Position numbers and translations under genes: made by a program. The notes under the pieces were generated by a model. It worked only from the letters and a program-made list of their open reading frames with translations, did no database searches and was not told the origin of the DNA. Positions 29,670-41,977 of a stretch of 64,000 nucleotides of DNA are shown here, one piece after another. How positions within the stretch are numbered: the first letter of the stretch is position 1; every line of letters starts with the position of its first letter. This DNA comes from Hyaloperonospora brassicae (Eukaryota; Oomycota; Peronosporomycetes; Peronosporales; Peronosporaceae): contig CANTFL010001475.1 in the NCBI GenBank assembly GCA_947650285.1, forward strand, positions 310,001-374,000. The letters are read 5' to 3'.

Positions 29670-31731
29670 GACTCAACTGCCTGCGTCTACGAGATCGCCA
29701 TGGCAGATGGGAAGTCGCTGCGGCTGACACGTGTCGAGAGTGTGCGCCTTGAGGTCCTCGCGCGCGGTGTGAAGATGACTGTGACTCTGACAGAGGTCTA
29801 TCTCGCTCCACGTCTCGCGAAGATCATCGTCTCGTACGGGAAGCTGGAGAGCAAAGGGTCTGCCCTCGTGTACGACGGCAACAAACGAGCGCTAGCGCGG
29901 CGCAGCGACGGTACATTCGTGTTAGACATAGCGATCGACAGTAACGTGTTTTACGTTAAGACGACAGCGACACGCGGAAGGCACAGTGCTGGAGATGCGA
30001 TCATGGCTGCTCTCGAAGCGCGCGCGATGGATGGTGATGCGGACGACATGCACGAAGCCTCGCTGCTGCACTGGCACCAGAGACTTGGCCACCTCGCGTT
30101 TGATACGATCGAGCGTATGGCGCGCGATCCGTCATCGGGTAATCGAATGATTGACCAGAAACAAGCGCATGGCATGCGTATCATGCCTCGAGGGCAAACA
30201 GACGAGCAACACGCAGTCGCAACAAGACAGCGGCAACAACTCGCCAATCGACAGGATCGGCGGCGTCATCTGCTCGGACCTTAAAGGTCCCATGACACCG
30301 CAGGATCGCCTTGGAAGTCGATATATGGTCAACTTTATCGACCACAAATCGAATTATTGCCGAGTATTCCTTGCGCGCACGAAAGACGCGGCGGCGAAGC
30401 AGTTTGAAGCGTTCCTCTTCCACTTTGAGAAGCTCTTCGGCTTCAAGGTTAACGTTCTGCGGACGGACGAGGGAGGCGAGTATGCAAACGTCGACTTGTT
30501 CTGCAAGCGCACGGGTGTCGCACGCCAATTGTCGGAAGCTCGCAACCAGGCGTCGAACGGCAAAGCGGAGAGGATGCACCGCACGGTGCTAAACCTCGCA
30601 CGCAGCATGATGTTCGCGACCGCGCTACCGTTGCAGTTCTGGGGAGACGCTGTGCAGTACGCCGTCCACATCTTGAACCGCAGTCCGTCGCGAGCTAATG
30701 CCAAGAGAGCGTCGCCTATCGAGGTGCTGACGGGCAAGTCGCCGGATATGCGCAGCATCGTCGTCTTTGGGTCGTCGTGTAGCGTCTACCGCGACCCGCG
30801 CAAGAGCTGGCTACAACGGCGTTCTCAGACTGGCATCATCGTGGGCGTCAGCGAGGAGACAAAGGGGTACAAGGTCCTTCTCCAGCGAGAAAACAAGGTG
30901 GTTGTCACACAACACGTGAAGAATATCTCCACGCTCTCCGATGCGCAGAACGCGCAACTGCAGCGCGCAATGGAAGTAGGCGATCGAGCCGATGAAGAGG
31001 CAGAGGCTGTAGTGGCGACCCGCGATGACAATATACGAGCGCGAGAATATCGCGGTGCTCACGGGAAGAGTAAGAAGCTGTGGTCACGACAAGCGCACGG
31101 GACGCGCAGCGCATCGAAGCGCAAGCAAGCAACTGCGCGCCAGGAGGAGCGATCTGCAAGCGACGAAGTGGTCAACACAGCCTTCGAGCGCAACCCACGC
31201 AACTATGGCGAGGCCATGCGGAGCTCAAAGCGCGCGGAGTGGCAGACGGCGATGCAAGAAGAGATCGCCGCTCTGGAGAGTAACGACGTGAGGCGCGTGA
31301 CGAAGCGTAGCCCGGGCGTGAACGCTTTTCACTCCAAGTGGGTCTTTAAGACCAAGACAGGCGCTGATGGAGAGCTCGAGCGATATAAGGCGAGGCTTGT
31401 CGCGTGTGGTAATGAGCAAGTTCTCGGCGTCGATTACAATCTGACCTTTGCCGCCGTGATGGACAATTATACGGCAAAGGTAGTGCTGGCGCTAGCAGAA
31501 ACCTGGGGCGTGCCGGCCAAGCATGGAGACATCCCGAACGCGTACGTGCGTGCCGAGAAGGAAGCACATCTCGACATCTGCTTGCAGGCGCCACGCGGTA
31601 TGACTGTGTCGGAAAGCACTCTGCGGAAGGTCGGTGCTATACATCCAGGCGAGGTCGTCTTGGAGCTGCGGAGAAGCCTTAACGGGCTGAAGCAAGCCGG
31701 GCGCCTCTGGAGCCAGCTGCTCCATGCGTGA
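29670..31731 (+). pseudogene. Copia protease end, integrase and start of reverse transcriptase
   Basis: Two frames meet near 30160-30280. The first carries the gag-pre-integrase region with LLHWHQRLGHLAFDTI, where the integrase HHCC motif starts. The second has MACVSCLEGK, DLKGPM, DHKSNYCRVFLA, LRTDEGGEYANVDLFC and NGKAERMHRTVLNLARS, the integrase D-D-E core, then FHSKWVFKTKTGADG and DIPNAYVRAEKEA of the reverse transcriptase. An in-frame TGA at 31729 interrupts the polymerase; the same frame resumes immediately afterwards. Confidence 0.88.
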
Positions 31732-32798
31732 CTCAGCGATGCGAGGTACGTGCGCTGCGTGTCAGACATGTGTCTGTACCACAAGCGCGATGGCGAAGAG
31801 CTAGTCGTTGTTGGCGTCTACGTCGATGATTTGCTGGCGACGGGAACGAGCGTCGCGTCAGTCGAGAGCTTCTTCGCGAGCCTGGCGTCGCTATCAATCA
31901 AGGATCTCGGCCATGTCCACAAGTTTCTGGGAATGCGAGTGGAACTCGGAAGCGACGGCGCGTACCGCATCGACCAGGAGGAGGCCATCAAGGAGCTACT
32001 GCGTGCTCATGGGATGAGCGATCTGAATCCGACGAGGACGCCGATTGGAGATGACTGCTACGAGGTCCTAGGCGACGACGCCGCGCTTCTTGAAATGACG
32101 AGCACAAGCGGTGGTGCAACCATCAACGCGTTTCAGTATCTCGTCCGGAGCCTGCTGTGGGTCGCGCGGTGCTCAAGGCCTGACATAGCCTTTGCAGTGC
32201 ATAAAGCAGCTAGGCAGACACATGCGCCGCGGGTACTCGACTGGAAGCTGTCCAAGCGTGTTGCCCGGTACCTAAAGGGGACAGCAATGCTCAAGTTCGA
32301 GATGGCGCCAGCGCGAACGAGCCGAGACGCGCTGCAGCTCGAAGCCTATAGCGATGCCGACTTCGCGGCTGACAAAGTAGACCGGAAGTCACTAACCGGA
32401 GGCGTCGTGCTCCTAAATGGGATGGCGGTGTCATGGACCGCGAAGAAACAGGGCGGAGTGAGCTCTCGACGATGGAGGCCGATTTCGTCGCGGCGTCGGA
32501 GGTTGCGCGCGAGCTCATTGGCTTGCACCAGATGCTCGGAGATGTGGGCATGGTGCCGGTTGTCCCAATGCTGATGCACGTGGACAACCAGGAAGCCATC
32601 AGCTAGATCGAAGGCGAAGCCTCGTCGATCAAGGCCAAGCACATCGACGTGCGGCACAAGTATCTGCGCGACCTCCATCGTCGTGGCATCATCACGGCGC
32701 AACAAGTTCGATCCGAATTGATGATAGCGGATCTGATGACGAAGGCCGTCGATGCAACCAAGCTGGCGACGCTGCGTAGCCTGATGCGGCTCCAGTAA
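31732..32798 (+). pseudogene. Copia reverse transcriptase-RNase H, C-terminal part
   Basis: Catalytic box VYVDDLLATG near 31820, VHKFLGMRVE, and RNase H residues in EAYSDADFAADKVDRKS. A missing base near 32463 shifts the frame just before the usual STMEAEF-like motif. A TAG at about 32603 follows (AIS-stop-IEG). The homologous frame ends at RLQ-stop near 32798. At least four lesions in total, so this copy is not autonomous despite near-identical LTRs. Confidence 0.88.
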
Positions 32799-32966
32799 GA
32801 GCGCGATGCGGATGAAGAGCTGGATGGGCGAGTGGGCTGTGTCAGGGTACGGATGTGGTGGAGGAACGCGTGAGGAGCTTCAGGACGAAGCAGATCGAGT
32901 ATGGAGGAAAACGGAAGAGTCAAAGAGAGTGCGAGAGAGAAGAGCGGAGGCGTATTCGAGGAGGGG

Positions 32967-33172
32967 TGTTGGAAGTGGAGGTCGAAGTTCGTGGTTTCGA
33001 TTAGCGCCAGCCGTCAATCTAGTCAGAGATAGTCAGAGCAAGATGGTAGTAGACAGTTTGGTCAGCAACCATCTGTCGTTGAGAACGAGTGGCTAGGAGG
33101 CAGACAAGAGAAAACTGGTAAGAAGGAACACAGAATCGAATTGTCCTTCTACTGCGCATACTACTTCCTACA
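32967..33172 (+). repeat. Copia 3' LTR
   Basis: 206 bp, three substitutions relative to the 5' LTR. Confidence 0.95.
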
Positions 33173-33276
33173 ACAGCCACGACAACACTTTGGCTCGTAC
33201 GTCTCAAAAGTCACAGCCCGTGCATGCCCAGCTGCCAGCTCCTTTAATCCGAATTGAGTACGTAAACAGCCAATGC

Positions 33277-33719
33277 TATAACGGGGTAGCCTGTTACATG
33301 ATATTGTCATTGAGAAGAAAATGACAATAAAGCATATTACGTTGAATATTCTTATAACAACATCACAAAGCATGATGATATTGTTGAAGATGACCGAAGG
33401 GTCCAGTCATTGGTTGATATCATGATGATATCAACCCACCAATCGCTGCTAGACGCGCGCAATGGGTGGTGAGTTGACGTCATCATACGTTTAGTTAGAA
33501 TAATATATGTAAGTCAGGATGAAGAGAGACATAAGATTTGTAGGACTTTATTGTATTAAATAACAGTTTCACTTTAACCAGAGACTCGAGTGTTCACTTA
33601 GTCTCCTTTCCTTCCTCTGTGTTGGTGCAGCACTTAGCAGGGCACTGAATATCACTGTTTTCAGTGGAAGTGAGCTCCGTACCGGCAAACCAGCACGCAG
33701 TTAACGGTACCCCGTTACA
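33277..33719 (+). repeat. Solo LTR of the Gypsy family, diverged
   Basis: 443 bp, TATAACGGGG ... CCCCGTTACA. It shares the body landmarks of the G1/G2 LTRs (TTGTCATT/AATGACAA stem, GGTTGATATCATG/GATATCAACC stem, GACGCGCGCAA), but the right third differs and is longer. No internal region is adjacent. Flanking 5-mers (AATGC and GCAAA) do not match, so it is old or arose by recombination between elements. Confidence 0.85.
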
Positions 33720-34518
33720 GCAAAAGTCTACGATTTTCAAATCTGTCACACTAATCAAGGCATTGTACGAGAAATGCCTTCAGAGACTATTCCACGTGGG
33801 TTGTGCTGGCGTAACGCTGGTCAAGACGAAGAGATGTAATCTTCGAGGAGGTCGTATTGGGGCACTATGTGAGAATCGGCATCGAGGAGCGGGGAAGGAT
33901 TTGAGACGTTGAGCGATCAGTAAATGTGTAGGAATGGGGTGGACCCTGATTGGGGTCAGTGCCATTCATTTGGTAGGTGCTCTAGCGATATTATTCTAGT
34001 GGCCCGTATTTTGTTCAGTCTTCAATGTTTGTCTACAAATGGCTGAGGTCGCAGGATCTGACACAACTTGAACACCTATCAATAAAACTGGTCCTGGTCC
34101 ATAGTACCACAGAAGCTTTTAGAATCATATGCCACCGCGACGACGTTTGTCGCGACGTTTCGAACCAGTTGACGTCTCGTTGAGATTTTCAATGGCAATT
34201 ACTTTGCGTCATGTCGTCGCTGTGGAGTGTATTCGTCATTCGTGATACAATACAACGACGACTTTTTCATGCAAGTGCTAGCGCTGAAGGTGAACTAGTA
34301 GACGAGGGTATGCCAAATCGGATTGCGAAGACTTCCACCCGCCATTGTTTTCACTCAACGAATGCTAGCGCTGGACCGTCACGAATACCAATGTCGATTC
34401 TTATCAACCTGGACCATAACACTTCACCTGAATCGACCGTTTGAAGAGCGACTGAGAGACCACTTGTGCGAGAAGGCGAAATGTCGATGCAAAATCTGGA
34501 CACGATACAGCTGGTAAG
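33720..34518. other. No gene recognised
   Basis: Between the solo LTR and G2. Frames such as 34211-34444 (+) have no motif. Confidence 0.5.
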
Positions 34519-34907
34519 TGTAACGGAGCAGCCCGTTACATGGAATTGTCACTTTAAGGAAAGTGACAATAAAGAATATGAGGTTGAATATTCTTTGAAC
34601 AATATCACCAAAGTGGTGATATTGACGGGTCGACCAAAGAGTCTGTTCATTGGTTGATATCTTGATGAATCAACCCACCAATAGCCGCAAGACGCGCGCA
34701 AAGATGGTGACGAGACGTCACCATACACTCAGTTATATTAGCATAATTAAGTTAAGTCAAACGAAGAGACAGTAGTTAAAAGACTTAATTATATTAATAT
34801 AACAGTTCTGCTTTTACCCTATCTACGCTTCCTCGCTTGCCTTGTGTACGTCTGTCGGGGCACCGATACCCTTGCGTTAAGTTCACGCAAGGGTGTGCCC
34901 CGTTACA
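34519..34907 (+). repeat. G2 5' LTR
   Basis: 389 bp, starting TGTAACGGAG. Contains the stem TTGTCACTTT/AAAGTGACAA (34546-34569). Confidence 0.93.
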
Positions 34908-34951
34908 CCTGGTAGCACTTTGTAGTCCTTCCAAGGACCACAACATCCAAC

Positions 34952-36106
34952 ATGAACATGTTGGATGAAGAAGACACCTTTCACGCCACGCGTGAAGGGT
35001 TTACCCATTTGAGTGACATCGAATGGGGTGCGGTAGAACGAAAGAGTTCTACCGTAGGCGAGTTCGCTATTAGCGCCATGTTGAAGTCTCTAGACAGAGA
35101 CCAACAACATGCTGCTATAGCCAAGTTCATACACAATGAACTTGCTCTCGAGAGGGAGAAAGTAGCCTTGCTTCACCAGCAAGGCTCTCAACAGGCCGAG
35201 CAGTTGAGAGAACTCGGTGATCAACAGACAGAGCTGTTGAGACAGCAGCAATTCCATGCTCCTGTGGGCGGGACGGCACATGCGCGTCGTCCCGAGGTCA
35301 TGAAAGTTGACATCTCCAAGTACAGTGGAGTCCCGGAGGACTCCCTGTTACTATGGTTTGTCGAACTCGACAGAACTTTAAGGGCTCGTCGCGTCGAAGA
35401 TGATCAAATGAAACTCACATTTGCTCAGGCCCACTTGGCAGGGCGTGCCAAAACTTGGTCCCTGGGACTCGAGAGTAGCGACCCAAATGTGTTTAGGCCG
35501 CTAGATGACTTCAAGTCCCGGTTCAGACAAACGTTTGAGCCGCCACGGGCTGAGTTCAGGGCTCGTTCAGAGCTCCTGAAACTCAAGCAGGGTAAGCGTG
35601 ATGTGCACGCTTACGCACAACATATACGACTCCTAGCGAGTAGTATAACTGCTAACCCAGTCCATGAACACATGTTGATTACGGTGTTCATGCAAGGGCT
35701 CGCAGAAGGGCCCGTCAGGACCCATCTGTTCCGCCTTGAGCTGAATACGCTTGAAGAAGCGATATCAGCCGCGGAACAGGAAGACTTTAGCATGAGACAG
35801 GCTCATGCTAGCTCAAACTCTTACCGTCCACCGAGACGACAAGAGATCGGAGGTCCAGAACCAATGGACCTCTGCTATGTTGAGAGCGAGAGACCTCGCT
35901 CTTCAAACAACAAGCTATTGCAGAGGTGCAATCGCTGTCAGAAGTTAGGGCACTACGCATACGAGTGTAGTGCTCCACGCCCAGTACCAAACAGTACTGA
36001 GCGAAATGGACAACCATTTGCCAGAAAGGGCAATGGGCGTGGGTCCAGCGCTGTTGCGAAGCCGCAACAGCGAGACGGACCATCAAAAAATGGTCGGGGT
36101 CAGTAG
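34952..36106 (+). CDS. G2 gag, intact
   Basis: 384 codons without interruption, ending in a basic, Gln/Gly-rich tail after the CCHC knuckle CNRCQKLGHYAYEC. The N-terminal region (about 40-110) is Gln/Glu-rich and probably a coiled coil. The middle matches retrotransposon gag capsid (SLLLWFVELDRTL, LAGRAKTW, FKSRFRQTFEPP). It packages element RNA into virus-like particles. This is the best gag of the three copies and the only one that could act in trans. Confidence 0.93.
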   Translation: MNMLDEEDTFHATREGFTHLSDIEWGAVERKSSTVGEFAISAMLKSLDRDQQHAAIAKFIHNELALEREKVALLHQQGSQQAEQLRELGDQQTELLRQQQFHAPVGGTAHARRPEVMKVDISKYSGVPEDSLLLWFVELDRTLRARRVEDDQMKLTFAQAHLAGRAKTWSLGLESSDPNVFRPLDDFKSRFRQTFEPPRAEFRARSELLKLKQGKRDVHAYAQHIRLLASSITANPVHEHMLITVFMQGLAEGPVRTHLFRLELNTLEEAISAAEQEDFSMRQAHASSNSYRPPRRQEIGGPEPMDLCYVESERPRSSNNKLLQRCNRCQKLGHYAYECSAPRPVPNSTERNGQPFARKGNGRGSSAVAKPQQRDGPSKNGRGQ

Positions 36107-36156
36107 GGGCGGAGCGCCCTACTGATCCAGCAACCTCAAGAGAATTTGCAAATCTC

Positions 36157-37430
36157 TTGACGAAAGTTGCTCCAGACACACAATCATTGTGTGTCTCTAC
36201 ACCTGGTGATGACGTTTCGCTCATCACCTTGAAGTTGGAAGCGACAAATGACTTGTCGCTTCGTGCCCTAGTAGACTGTGGGGCGTCGAACAACTTTGTT
36301 CGTCGCCAGTCACTAGAGGGTCGTAGGCTCAAGTTCGTTGAGCGCGACATTCCCCTCACAAGGATGACGGTGCGCCTTGCAACAGGAGCATCGATTACCG
36401 TTGAGAAACGTGTAGTCGGAATCCACTACACGTTGGAGGGCGAACAGTACGATGATGACTTCATCGTACTAGATCTGGATGACAAATTTGATGTCATCCT
36501 GGGATTACCTTGGCTCAGAAAGTACGAGCCAAGGGTGAGATGGCAGCATCGATCCGTGAAGATGCCTGCCGCTTGTTCATCAGATGGCTATCTGATGAAC
36601 ATCTTGGAGCGTCCACAAGCGTGTGGATGTTCTGCGAGTTAGTGCGATAGCCTCACTTGCGGTACGGTCGTTAGCACGACTGCACAAGATCAAAGTGTAG
36701 TTGATCACTACACTGTGGAGCAAGCTCCCGGCGTCTGTACAGAAGTACAGGCTGCGCCGAAGGTCCACCACTCGAATAAGTCGAGTGGACCGGGACATGG
36801 ATGCATGCCTAGCGGGCAGCATCTTAGACGGAAGAAACCTGTTGCCCCAATGGTCAACATAGAAATCCTAGGTCGACTGGAGAGTCGACCGTAGAGGATC
36901 AGTCGCTGACTGTGGTTGCACAGCCACAGTCGGAAGACGTCGAGGGAATAAGTCCCCACGTGCTTGAGGAAGGAATTCCTCAAGAGTCACTTGCTGAAGG
37001 ATTAGGCCTTCAGCAACCTGTGGGAAGAAGTTCCCAGGAAGTGACCGAGACGTTGAACGTCTTGGTTAATGACGGATCAAGCGTAGGCGCTTATACGCTT
37101 GACCTGATTGTGCCTCCGAAGTTAACTTCGGAGATAACTCAGTTGCCAACGCTAGAACCGAAACGGTTCTTGCGTGATCTGCGTAGTGGCAAAGTCAAGC
37201 AGATCTGCATACTCGTCACAGAGGACGAGTATGTGACCGATATTCGGTCGGCGACATTATTTGCTGAGAACGAACGGGTTCTCAGCAGCTCATCGATGGA
37301 CGAAAGTGTCCTCGATGAGAAGAATCGGATTGAGCGATACACGTCTCAATCCTGGGAGTCACTTCAAGCAAATCCTTTGTATAAGGATTTGATCGAATAT
37401 AGGGATGTGTTCCCTGAATCCGTACCTTGA
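36157..37430 (+). pseudogene. G2 protease and linker part of pol
   Basis: Protease active site LVDCGASNNF as in G1. The frame closes with TAG after QACGCSAS (36640), a stop shared with G3 and absent from G1, where the frame reads on. The linker resumes at about 36912 and runs to ESVP-stop at 37430, directly before the reverse transcriptase. Confidence 0.82.
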
Positions 37431-38822
37431 GAGTTGCCTAAGGACAAAGGCACTCGACACGAGATCAAGCTCAAACCGGGCTCGAAGCACAGTGTCATGA
37501 AGCAGTGGCCACTGCCTCGTGAACAAGTACTAGCGATCGACAAGTTCTTTGACGATCCCTTAGCAGCGGGCCATGTGAGGGAATCGACATCCCCTCACAG
37601 CTCTCCGACCTTCTGTGTGCGAAAGGCCACAGGAGGGTGGCGGATAGTGCACGCATTCAACAAATTGAATGCTGCAACGGTACCGGCTCAGACGCCGATA
37701 CCGAGAAAGAACGTCATCATAGATGGTATGTCAAAGAGTACCATCTTTTCGTCCAAGGATCTGATGGATGGGTTCTATCAGATCCTCATGCGTGAACGGG
37801 ACATCCCGTTCACGGCAGCGAGTACCCCCAGCGGGATGCTGTGGGAGTGGCTAGTTATACCACAGGGGCTGAGCAATGTCCGTGCAACATTCAACAGATG
37901 TGTCACAAATCTGTTGAGACCGGTGCGAGACTTCGCACCGAGTTACTTCGACGATGTGTTCGTCCATAGCCGGGCTATGGACGGAAAGACGGACGTGGAA
38001 GTTCACAGAACTCACGTTCGTCAGGTTCTTCAACTTATGCGCAAGCATAAGTTGTACGCCAACCTCAAGAAGTGTATATTCGCGGCTAGCGAAATACCAC
38101 TTCTTGGGTGCATCGTGTGTAAACACGGCGTACGCCCTGATCCCGAAAAGATCAAGGCGATCACCGACTGGCCAGTGCCAGTCGATGTCAAGGGACTAAG
38201 GAAGTTCCTTGGTCTAGCGGCGTACTTGCACAAGTACTCGCGCAACAACGCCGAGATGACTGATCATCTTTCTTGATTTCTCAAGAAAAATGTCAAGTGG
38301 TCATGGAACGCTGAGTGCCAGCGTTCCTTTGAGGGTATCAAGCAAAGCTTGATGCAATCGCCGATCTTGGCGATTGCAGATCAGGACAGACCATTTCATG
38401 TGGTCTGTGACGCCAGCGATTTTGCAATCGGCTGTGCGTTAATGCAGTTCGACGCAGATGGCGCAGAGCGCGTCATCTCTTATCAGTCGCGTCAGCTGCA
38501 AGCAGCTGAGCGTAATTACCCAGTGCATGACAAGGAACTCCTTGCCATGAAGTACGCACTGGCTAAGTTTCGCGTCATCTCTTGGGAGATAGACCGTTCA
38601 TCGTCTACACGGACCATGCGTCATTACGCACGGCCGTAAACAGTCCACACCTCTCGCAAAGAATGGCGAGGTGGCTGTCTTTCTTCGCGGAGTATAACTT
38701 CTCCGTGGAGTATAAACCAGGAAGACTCAATGTCGTCGCTGATGCGCTTTCGCGCCGGCCCGATTTCGAGCCGGATGCGCAATCCAACAGTGAGGATAAG
38801 CCCACTGTTGCGACACTGTCAG
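37431..38822 (+). pseudogene. G2 reverse transcriptase-RNase H
   Basis: Reverse transcriptase open for 280 codons with SYFDDVFVH near 37945. A TGA at about 38274 (before FLKKNVKWSW) interrupts the same frame. RNase H follows (VVCDASDFAIGCAL). One base is missing at about 38570 (AAGTTTCGCGTCATC against G1 AAGTTCTGTGTCTATC), a deletion shared with G3, after which ADALSRRPDF continues in the new frame. Confidence 0.88.
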
Positions 38823-40998
38823 TCAGTGTCCCGTCGTCTAGCTTACTTGACGACGTACGAAACGCATACGCAGAAGATAAGTATCTTCTGCGATTGATGG
38901 ATCATCTGGTGAATCCATCCAGTAAATCCATGAGGTATTTGCCGGCTTTGTACCGATCCTCATCGGATCGGTATAGTACACGCAACGGATTGCTGTACTA
39001 TACAGCTGTTGCCGACGACACGCCTCGTGTCGTCGTACCCGCTCATCATTATTTGCGTTTACGTATCATGTATGAGTGTCACGATGTCCCAACAGGCGGT
39101 CATCGTGGTAGAGAAAAGACTTACCTCACGGTAAGTCGTGACTTTTACTGGCCTCGCCAGTATCAGTTTGTCCGCAAGTACATACGTGCTTGCGATGTTT
39201 GTCAACGGGTGAAGCCTAGTCCTTCATCCCGTGCGCCATCGCAGCCTCTGCCTGTTCCGACATAGTGCTGGCAGTCCGTTTCAATGGACTTCGTCTTCGG
39301 TTTTCACGAAGACGCTCACAAAAATAATGGTATTCTTGTGTTTGTTGACCGATTCAGTAAGATGGTGCATCGTGTTGCTGTACTTGAGTCGATCAAGGCT
39401 CAAGGTTGTGCTCGTGTCTTTCTAGACACGGTCTTTAGACTCCACGGGTTACCCCGTGAACTAGTATCCGACCGTGACCCTCGGTTCACGGCAAAATTTT
39501 GGCAATCCGTATTCCGTTCTTTCGGAACACGATTGAAGATGTCTACTTCTGACCATCCCGAAACAGATGGTCAGACGGAACGTGCGAAACGTGTCCTCGA
39601 AGAGATTCTTCGAGGATTTGTCCACTCGTTTCCGAGTTGGAGCGAATTCCTACCCATGGTGGAATTCGCCATTAATAATTCGGTGCATGCTTCCACCCAG
39701 CACACACCGTTTTACGTGAATGGCTTACGCCATCCACGTGTGCCCGCCCTATTAGAGTGTGACTCTTGGATAACGGGGGAGGGACTCGCTCGAGCAAAAA
39801 CCGTTTTGGCTCTTGCTCATCACGTGTCGACGCTAACGTCGTCACGTATGATGCCGATGTCGATCAAGTCGACATCGATGAAGAAGATCACCTCAATAAT
39901 AGCGGCAACATTAATATTGACTCGGATGATGATGACGATGCTGGTATATTCAGCATCGCCAACGATTATGCCAGAGAGGAAGAAGACAACCTCGCTGAAG
40001 AAGAGAACAATCTCTCAGCAGTGCGCACGAAGCGCACTGAAATACAAAGCAAAGAGTCATCAGAGAACTTCCTGCTGACTCGAGAAGCGGTAGTCCGTTT
40101 CGTTCAGGACTCCATCGAAAATGCGGTGGACCGTCAGAAGCGGAACGCAGACAAGAATAGAAGAGCAAATGTTCTTTCATTTAAAATCAACGACCTAGTA
40201 CTACTGTCTACGGCAAACTTACCTGGACACGCAGTCACTATTGTCGGCAGTAGTAAACTACTGCCGAAGTACATTGGGCCATTTCGAGTGTTGCATCGCA
40301 AGGGCAATGCATACAAAATCGAATTGCCACGTAAGATGCGCACGCATCCTACGTTTTACGTGGGGAGGTTCAGGCCGTACTGTCAGTACGAGCCTTCTTC
40401 TTCCGGTGAAGATAGCCCCCACGTTCAATAACATCCATCACGTTCTTGCGTTCGCGCTCCAGACGATCCGTCTGGTCGCGCAGATATGATACCTCGGTGC
40501 TTAACTGAGATATCTCCCCGCGAGCTGTCGCCAGCTCGCCAAATAGGGAGCGGACATCCCGCTCGACCTAAAGCTGCGCTATGGCATAATCGGCCCGATC
40601 CCTCGCCCGATCAGCCTCGTGATCCTTGCGGTTCTTCCGCACGGTATCAGTCAAAGCGTAGCGCCGGTCGCGCTCGTGCTTCAAGTCATCGCGCAATTCA
40701 TCGATTGCGTGATCCATCTCGTAAGGGTCGAGATGGTGAACCGAATCATCTGGAGGAGGTCTTTCCTCCTCCACCACATCCTTTGGTGGATGCTCACGGT
40801 GGTCAACGCTTTCTAGTGGAGCGTATCTTGAATCACCGTGACGTTTCAGGATCAAGGACGAGCTACCTCGTCCAGTGGCGGGGGTATCCACCCTCTTGGA
40901 ACAGCTGGGAGCCCCGCTCTCAGCTGTTGATGGATGTTGAAGGTCTCGTCCGCCAGTATGACGAGACCCATCCGGTGAGTCCTCGGGCCCATCGGTAA
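38823..40998 (+). pseudogene. G2 integrase with chromodomain
   Basis: HHCC motif, D-D-E core (SMDFVFGF, SDRDPRFTAKFW, DGQTERAKRVLEE), acidic insert, YIGPFRVLHRKGN module, chromodomain (FLVERILNHRDVSG ... [15 protein letters not shown] near 40820-40960). Lesions: TAG at about 39263, a frame change near 39770 shared with G3, and TAA after SPHVQ at about 40429. The chromodomain frame itself is open to 40998. Confidence 0.87.
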
Positions 40999-41977
40999 AC
41001 ACGCGCTTTTGGCGCTTGTAGACGGATTGCAAGTTTGCAATCGCGTCACGCATCTCAGCCGAGATGTGTGCCCTTCCCCAGGGCGAACTTGGGGAATACA
41101 CATCCCTATGTGCACGCTGCGAGTTGTAAACACAACTCGCACAAGGGTCTCCCCATGTGAGGCAAGGAATGCCTGCCTCACTCGACAAACAGTGCAACCG
41201 GTATCTGGCACCGGTTGGCGTTCGCTTTTCGAACCTGAGGCGTGTCGCCTCAAGTTTCTTGAGCCACCCTTCTCGTCCAAAATTCTTTACGTTTTGGACG
41301 AATGCGTTCCACGCAGCCAAAAGCGATGCTTTGTCACGCTTTTGGTTGCTGTTGTACCATCGATGTCTAAGAAAGACAATGAGATAAAAATCTTCTTCAG
41401 CGCGAAAGTTGCTCGCGCTGGAACTCAAGCCGTGAAGCTCAGTCGCATCGAATAAGGGTATTCGATGGTGTTGGCCTGTCTCATGAGACAAGCTATTGAT
41501 GAGCCGTTCGGGCAAACGCCACGGCTTCGGCTCATCACGCTTCACAGTGGTACCCTTGTCGGTACCACGGCTCCCAGATTGACGACGGTTCACGCCATCG
41601 TCATCACGCTCGTGCGAAGACACACGAGCCGGTGGTGGTAAGGAATAATATTCCTCACCGCCCTGATCATCGTCATCACTGCCGAACAGACTGTGTTGCA
41701 ACTCACGATTCCGTTCGTTCGGCAGTGGCCTTGACGAATACTGAGGCGTCGCCGGTGAGCGAGACGCCTCTGGAGCATTGCCCGAGTCAGACACGTCTGA
41801 CTCGCCAGAGTAGATGACCTCAATGTCGGGGTCATCATGCGCACGCGGTGAGGTGTCGCGTGCACCTGCAGCACCTGTTGCTGCAGGAAAAGAAGGAGCA
41901 GCAGACGACGAATCGTCTGCCGCAGAAGCTGGCACAGCACCAGGATGTGTGGGTCTTGAGTCACCCCGCATAGACAT
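40370..41977 (-). pseudogene. G2 antisense accessory gene (aORF), truncated by one nonsense change
   Basis: Open for 469 codons from MSMRGDSRP. A TAG at 40568 ends the frame where G1 and G3 continue (QL-stop against QLQVE); the homologous end is 40370. Same order as G1: acidic Ser/Asp-rich N-terminus (FGSDDDDQGGEEYY), conserved middle with the C-x8-C-x6-C-x2-C cluster, charged coiled-coil C-terminus. This is the longest uninterrupted version in the window. It starts 131 bp from the 3' LTR and overlaps the chromodomain frame on the other strand. Confidence 0.78.

Larger units (their letters stand above)
27971..33177 (+). mobile_element. Ty1/Copia retrotransposon with perfect 5-bp target duplication
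   Basis: Element 27976-33172 flanked by ACAGC on both sides (27971-27975 and 33173-33177). LTRs are 206 bp each and differ at only three positions that I can find (T/A, T/G, T/G), so the insertion is young. Gene order gag-protease-integrase-reverse transcriptase-RNase H is that of Copia. The polypurine tract is near 32959-32966. Confidence 0.94.
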
